In this document: positions 60,700 to 64,000 of the stretch, one piece after another
How the letters are laid out: each line of letters opens with the position of its first letter
Position numbering within the stretch: position 1 is the first letter of the stretch
Origin: Hyphomonas sp.
GTDB lineage: Bacteria; Pseudomonadota; Alphaproteobacteria; Caulobacterales; Hyphomonadaceae
DNA: 64,000 bases
Reading direction: 5' to 3'
Assembly (NCBI RefSeq): GCF_022844445.1
Contig: NZ_JALHLS010000006.1
Span: 1 to 64,000 of the forward strand
The notes under the pieces: generated by a model
Database searches by the model: none
What the model saw: the letters and a program-made list of their open reading frames with translations, nothing else
Told to the model about the DNA's origin: nothing
Translations under genes and position numbers: made by a program

Positions 60700-61965
60700 A
60701 TGCCTGCCCCGCAAGACGCCCCTGCCTCCGGCCCGCGCAGCTTAACCATTCAGTCGGTCGGCGCGCAGGGCGACGGGCGCGCCGAGGAGAAGGGCGCCTG
60801 GGTGAGCGTGCCGTTTACGCTGGCGGGCGAGACGGTAAGGGTGGAGGGTATGGGCGAGCGGCTGAAGCTGCTGGAGGTGCTGGCGCCCTCGCCGGAGCGG
60901 GCGCGGCCAGCCTGCCGGCATTTCGGCACATGCGGCGGGTGCACGCTGCAGCATATGGCGCCCGCGCCATATGCTGCGTTCAAGCGCGAGCAGATCCTCC
61001 GTACACTGAGGGCCCGGGGGATTGAAGCGGACGTGGTGGACACATGGGTGACGCCGGCCGGCTCGCGTCGGCGTGCGGCGTTCACGGCCAGGCGGATGGG
61101 CAAGCAGGTGGTGGTCGGCTTCCACGCGCGCAGGAGCCATGAACTGGTGGCGCTGGCAGAATGTCCCGTGGCGCGCTCGTCGATCGTCGCTGCCCTGCCG
61201 CGCCTCAGGGAGATCGCCGGATACCTGGTGGATGACAAGGACGGGATTGGCATGCTGGTCACGGAGACGGCCTCAGGCCTCGATTTGCACATCACGGGCC
61301 TCGCGAAAGAGGTGAAAGCGCTCGCCCGCGCGGAGGCAGCAAGCGCGGCGCTGAGGGCCGGCTTTGCGCGCGTCTCGATTGAAGATGCGGACGTGCTGAC
61401 CGAGCGGAGGCCGAGCCTGCCGGCGGGCGGCGCGAACCTCTTGCCGCCGCCGGGGAGCTTTCTGCAGGCAAGCGCCGAGGCCGAGGCGGAGATGGAGCGG
61501 ATTGTGCGCGAACACCTGAAGTTCGCTGTCCACGTCGCGGACCTTTTCTCCGGATGCGGAACATTCGCGCTGCGCCTCGCCGCCGAGGCCAGCGTGCTGG
61601 CGGCGGAAGGCAATGCGGCAGCGATCGAGGCGCTGAAAGAGTCCGTGCGTGCCGCGCACGGGCTGAAGCCGGTCACGGCCGAGGTGCGCGATCTCTTCCG
61701 CAACCCCTATGGCGCGGCGGAGCTGTCGCGGCTTGGCGGCGTCGTGCTCGATCCGCCTCGCGCCGGCGCTGCCGCGCAGGTGGCGGAGCTTGCAAAATCA
61801 CGCGTACCGAAGATCGCTTATGTCTCGTGCGATCCTGCCACGCTGGCACGCGACCTGCGCACGCTGGTGGATGGCGGCTACCGGATCGTCCGTATTCACC
61901 CCATCGACCAGTTCCTCTGGTCTGCGCACGTCGAGGCCGTCGCGCTGCTGGAGCGAAGGCTATGA
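60700..61965 (+). CDS. RNA (uracil-5-)methyltransferase, TrmA/RlmC/RlmD type
   Basis: A 421-residue SAM-dependent enzyme. A TRAM-like N-terminus (TIQSVGAQGDGRAEEKGAWV) leads to the iron-sulfur cysteines C72, C78 and C81 (CRHFGTCGGCTLQHM) plus ECPVARSS. The SAM motif is DLFSGCGTFALRLA, and the catalytic Cys is in YVSCDPATLARDL, with HPIDQFLWSAHVEAVALL at the end. It makes 5-methyluridine in 23S rRNA or tRNA; which site cannot be told. It overlaps the Nudix gene by 4 bp. Confidence 0.93.
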   Translation: MPAPQDAPASGPRSLTIQSVGAQGDGRAEEKGAWVSVPFTLAGETVRVEGMGERLKLLEVLAPSPERARPACRHFGTCGGCTLQHMAPAPYAAFKREQILRTLRARGIEADVVDTWVTPAGSRRRAAFTARRMGKQVVVGFHARRSHELVALAECPVARSSIVAALPRLREIAGYLVDDKDGIGMLVTETASGLDLHITGLAKEVKALARAEAASAALRAGFARVSIEDADVLTERRPSLPAGGANLLPPPGSFLQASAEAEAEMERIVREHLKFAVHVADLFSGCGTFALRLAAEASVLAAEGNAAAIEALKESVRAAHGLKPVTAEVRDLFRNPYGAAELSRLGGVVLDPPRAGAAAQVAELAKSRVPKIAYVSCDPATLARDLRTLVDGGYRIVRIHPIDQFLWSAHVEAVALLERRL

Positions 61966-62384
61966 CCGGCAAACCGCAACCCGCCGTTGGCACGGTGTGC
62001 TTCAAGGGCGACGACGTACTGCTGATCCGCCGGGGCACGAAGCCGCTGGCGGGAGACTGGTCGATACCCGGTGGACGCATCGAGTTCGGCGAACGCGCCG
62101 AGGCGGCAGCGCTGCGCGAACTTGCGGAAGAGACCGGCATCACGGCGCGGCTCGTCGGCCTCGTCGATGTGGTGGATGCGATTTTCACCTCGCGCAGCAC
62201 CGGCGCCGTGGCGCGCCATTATGTGCTTTTTGACTATGCGGCCGTCTGGATCAGCGGCGAGCCGGTCGCGGGCGACGATGCCGACCATGCCGAGTGGATC
62301 TCTCCCGCGCAGCTGACAGCGCTGCCGCTCTGGGACGAGACCCGCCGGGTGATTGAGTCGGCGCGCAGGTTGGCGCGAGGGTAG
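61962..62384 (+). CDS. Nudix hydrolase
   Basis: A 140-residue protein. The Nudix box is GGRIEFGERAEAAALREL followed by AEETGI (G-x5-E-x7-R-E-L-x-E-E-x-G). It begins QPAVGTVCFKGDDVLLIRRG and ends with a helix SARRLARG. It hydrolyses nucleoside diphosphate-X compounds; the ADP-ribose or sanitising branch is likely. It is translationally coupled to the preceding RNA methyltransferase. Confidence 0.92.
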   Translation: MTGKPQPAVGTVCFKGDDVLLIRRGTKPLAGDWSIPGGRIEFGERAEAAALRELAEETGITARLVGLVDVVDAIFTSRSTGAVARHYVLFDYAAVWISGEPVAGDDADHAEWISPAQLTALPLWDETRRVIESARRLARG

Positions 62385-62460
62385 GCCCTTGACCCTCCGC
62401 GGCGGAAGGCCAGTGTAGACGGTCACAACACCAGAAGATTTCCAGGGAGGATTTCCGCAC

Positions 62461-63246
62461 ATGACTTACAAACCCTTTGATCTCAGCGGCAAGGTTGTCG
62501 TCGTCACCGGCGGCAACAAGGGTATCGGCCTCGGCATGGTCGAGGCGCTGGCCGCCTCCAATGCCGATGTCGTCATCTGGGGCCGCAAGACCGCAGACAA
62601 TGATGCCGCCGTCAAATCCGCCTCCAAGCTTGGCACGGGCAAGGTGAAGGCATGGGTCGTCGATGTCGGTGAGGAAGACCAGGTCGTGAAGGCGATGAAA
62701 GAGGCAGAAGAAGAGTTCAAGCGCATCGACGCCTGTATCGCGAACGCCGGCGTCGGCCGCGGCGCGGCCTCCTTCGAGACCATGACGCTGGACACCTGGC
62801 GCTACAATCAGCGGATCAACGCCGAGGGCGCCTTCTTCACGCTGCGTGAAGCGGCCAAGTCGATGGTAACACGCGCCAAGGCAGGCGATCCGGGTGGCAG
62901 CCTCGTCGGGACGGCCTCGCTTGCCGGCATCGAGGGCGCCGGCCGCAACCAGGCCTATGCCCATACCAAAGGCGGTCTGATCGCCATGATGAATGCGTGC
63001 GCCGTGGAATATGGCCGCTACGGCATCCGGGCCAACTCGGTTCTGCCGGGCTGGATCGCCACCGACATGACCGAAGGCGCGCAGGGCAATGACGTGTTCG
63101 CCACGAAGGTCATCACCCGAGTGCCGATTCGCCGTTGGGGTGAACCGGCAGACTTCGGCGGCATCGCGGTTTACCTGGCTTCGGACGCCTCGAAGTATCA
63201 CTCGGGCGACACGCTTGTCATCGATGGCGGCTACGCGAAGTTCTGA
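62461..63246 (+). CDS. Short-chain dehydrogenase/reductase
   Basis: A 261-residue SDR: VVVTGGNKGIGLGMVE (cofactor loop), IANAGVGRGAASFE (N-A-G), the Ser in SLVGTASLAGIEGAG, Y-x3-K in AYAHTKGGLIAM, and the C-terminal YHSGDTLVIDGG. GGGAGG lies 10 bases before the start. A terminator follows. Substrate unknown. Confidence 0.94.
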   Translation: MTYKPFDLSGKVVVVTGGNKGIGLGMVEALAASNADVVIWGRKTADNDAAVKSASKLGTGKVKAWVVDVGEEDQVVKAMKEAEEEFKRIDACIANAGVGRGAASFETMTLDTWRYNQRINAEGAFFTLREAAKSMVTRAKAGDPGGSLVGTASLAGIEGAGRNQAYAHTKGGLIAMMNACAVEYGRYGIRANSVLPGWIATDMTEGAQGNDVFATKVITRVPIRRWGEPADFGGIAVYLASDASKYHSGDTLVIDGGYAKF

Positions 63247-63270
63247 TTCGGCCAGTCCAGATCAATGCGA

Positions 63271-63295
63271 AGGGGCGCTTCGGCGCCCCTTTTTA
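63271..63295 (+). terminator. Rho-independent terminator after the SDR gene
   Basis: AGGGGCGC-TTCG-GCGCCCCT followed by a T-run: an 8-bp GC-rich stem with a stable TTCG loop, 24 bases after the SDR stop. Confidence 0.9.
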
Positions 63296-63311
63296 TGCGC
63301 CGTTCCGCCAA

Positions 63312-63344
63312 ATAAAAAGGCCGCCTCCCGAAGGAGGCGGCCTT
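63312..63344 (-). terminator. Rho-independent terminator for the acidic lipoprotein gene
   Basis: On the minus strand AAGGCCGCCTCC (63333-63344) pairs with GGAGGCGGCCTT (63317-63328) around TTCG, followed by TTTATT. It lies 33 bases after the stop of the lipoprotein gene. Confidence 0.85.
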
Positions 63345-63377
63345 ATCTTTTAGGCCGGCAAGCCGGGCCGCGGGAGA

Positions 63378-63647
63378 TTACTCCGGAGCGGCTTCGGTCG
63401 TTGCTTCTTCGGTTGCTTCAGCGACAGCGCCTTCAACGGCGTCGGTCGCTGCTTCAACGGCAACGTCGGTGGCTTCGGTCGTAGCTTCGACAGCTTCGAC
63501 GACAGCTTCTTCGGTCGTTGCAGCAGCTTCAGCAGCCACTTCTTCGACGGTCACTTCTTCAGCGGCCGGAGCAGCTTCTTCGGTCGCGCCGCAAGCGGCG
63601 AGGACGAGGGCGGAAGCAGCGGCGGCAGCAAGGACGAGCATTTTCAT
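63378..63647 (-). CDS. Small acidic lipoprotein, Ala/Glu/Val/Thr repeats
   Basis: An 89-residue protein. MKMLVLAAAAASALVLAAC is a lipoprotein signal (LAAC lipobox), and the mature chain is low-complexity: repeats built from EEAVVEAVEATTEATDVA-like units, strongly acidic and without Gly-rich or aromatic core. It ends TEAAPE. Such proteins may act as flexible surface or periplasmic linkers; no function is known. It is the second of two tandem related genes. Confidence 0.72.
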   Translation of the reverse strand: MKMLVLAAAAASALVLAACGATEEAAPAAEEVTVEEVAAEAAATTEEAVVEAVEATTEATDVAVEAATDAVEGAVAEATEEATTEAAPE

Positions 63648-63809
63648 GATGGTAGTACCCCTGTTGAGTGTTCTTGCGAACGATCGGTGCTCTAGCACCT
63701 GTTGAACATTGCTGAAAGTTAATTCTTCAGTTCTGTGCGATCTATTCGCTTCGGTTGAAGAAAACCCTCGCCCGCCTATGGGAAAGGGCAGCTTCAAGCC
63801 AGCTTCCGA

Positions 63810-64000
63810 TTACTCGGGAGCGGCTTCTTCGGTAACGCCTTCTTCGGTGTCAGCGGTCGCCGGGCCGACTTCGGCCTCAACGGTGGCTTCGACTTCAACG
63901 GCTTCGGCTTCACCATCGTCTTCCACTGCGACCGCTTCGACAGCGGCTTCAGCTTCCACGATTTCAGTTGCGGGGGCCGGTTCACCTGCGAACGCGACAC
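63810..64000 (-). CDS. Acidic repeat protein, paralogue of the preceding gene (5' end outside window)
   Basis: Only the last 63 codons are in the window. The frame reads EIVEAEAAVEAVAVEDDGE then EAEAVEVEATVEAEV and ends EEAAPE, nearly the same C-terminus as the small lipoprotein downstream (TEAAPE). Composition is Ala/Glu/Val-rich and acidic. The shared sequence suggests tandem duplication; whether it has a lipoprotein signal cannot be seen. Confidence 0.7.
   Translation of the reverse strand, partial: VAFAGEPAPATEIVEAEAAVEAVAVEDDGEAEAVEVEATVEAEVGPATADTEEGVTEEAAPE

Noticed and set aside
1-64000. CRISPR arrays, rRNA genes, prophage structural genes
   Set aside because: No regularly spaced repeats, rRNA sequence or phage capsid, tail or integrase genes were seen; the P63C gene lies within a transposon, not a prophage.

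Overview
The window is a high-GC, gene-dense alphaproteobacterial chromosome segment, most likely from the Hyphomonadaceae (Hyphomonas and relatives). This rests on the recA-alaS pairing, a TonB-dependent receptor, many acyl-CoA and oxidoreductase genes of the kind common in marine alphaproteobacteria, DUF2093 and DUF3052 proteins, and one exact match to the CtrA consensus TTAA-N7-TTAAC. The family-level assignment is inference; no rRNA or other taxonomic marker was compared.

Layout. Positions 1-9.5 kb are accessory-looking: a truncated TPR protein with an 11-G tract, a GNAT acetyltransferase, a large TIR-transmembrane-WD40 protein, a small membrane protein and two secreted proteins of unknown role, with four copies of a degenerate ~100-bp repeat between them. 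From 9.9 to 24 kb the segment is mainly housekeeping: argS, ispH, an old-yellow-enzyme gene facing a MerR regulator across a textbook 19-bp-spacer promoter, trhO, a GST, a cell-wall amidase, tRNA-Pro(CGG), alaS and recA. A complete 2.9-kb IS1-type transposon (24060-26982) with 22-bp inverted ends and an 8-bp target duplication sits about 14 bp beyond a palindromic, SOS-box-like operator of recA. It carries a P63C-domain gene and three small conserved genes besides its transposase.

From 27 to 42 kb come small metabolic and regulatory genes: a glycerate-kinase-like protein, TspO, a quinone oxidoreductase with a crotonase, TerC, an epoxide-hydrolase-like enzyme, a WYL regulator divergent from two small genes, rnhB, and an ArsR regulator divergent from a tight four-gene oxygenase operon (NIPSNAP, ABM, FAD monooxygenase, SnoaL). 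Then follow a GIY-YIG gene behind the CtrA box, a TonB-dependent receptor, ttcA, and a PepSY gene broken by one in-frame stop. From 47 to 64 kb are a probably leaderless TetR gene with a phytanoyl-CoA dioxygenase and a VOC protein, an acyl-CoA dehydrogenase, TSUP and LysR genes, a KefB-type antiporter, a DUF2975/XRE pair, two crotonases flanking tadA, rsmD, a patatin, an RNA (uracil-5-) methyltransferase with a Nudix gene, an SDR, and two tandem acidic lipoprotein genes, the last cut by the window edge.

Several regulators (MerR, ArsR, WYL, TetR, LysR, and the transposon's own divergent promoter) have palindromes at or near their start codons, so local autoregulated switches are a recurring feature. 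The most unusual items are the cargo-bearing IS1-type element beside recA, the TIR-WD40 protein, the dispersed repeat family and the ArsR-controlled oxygenase operon.
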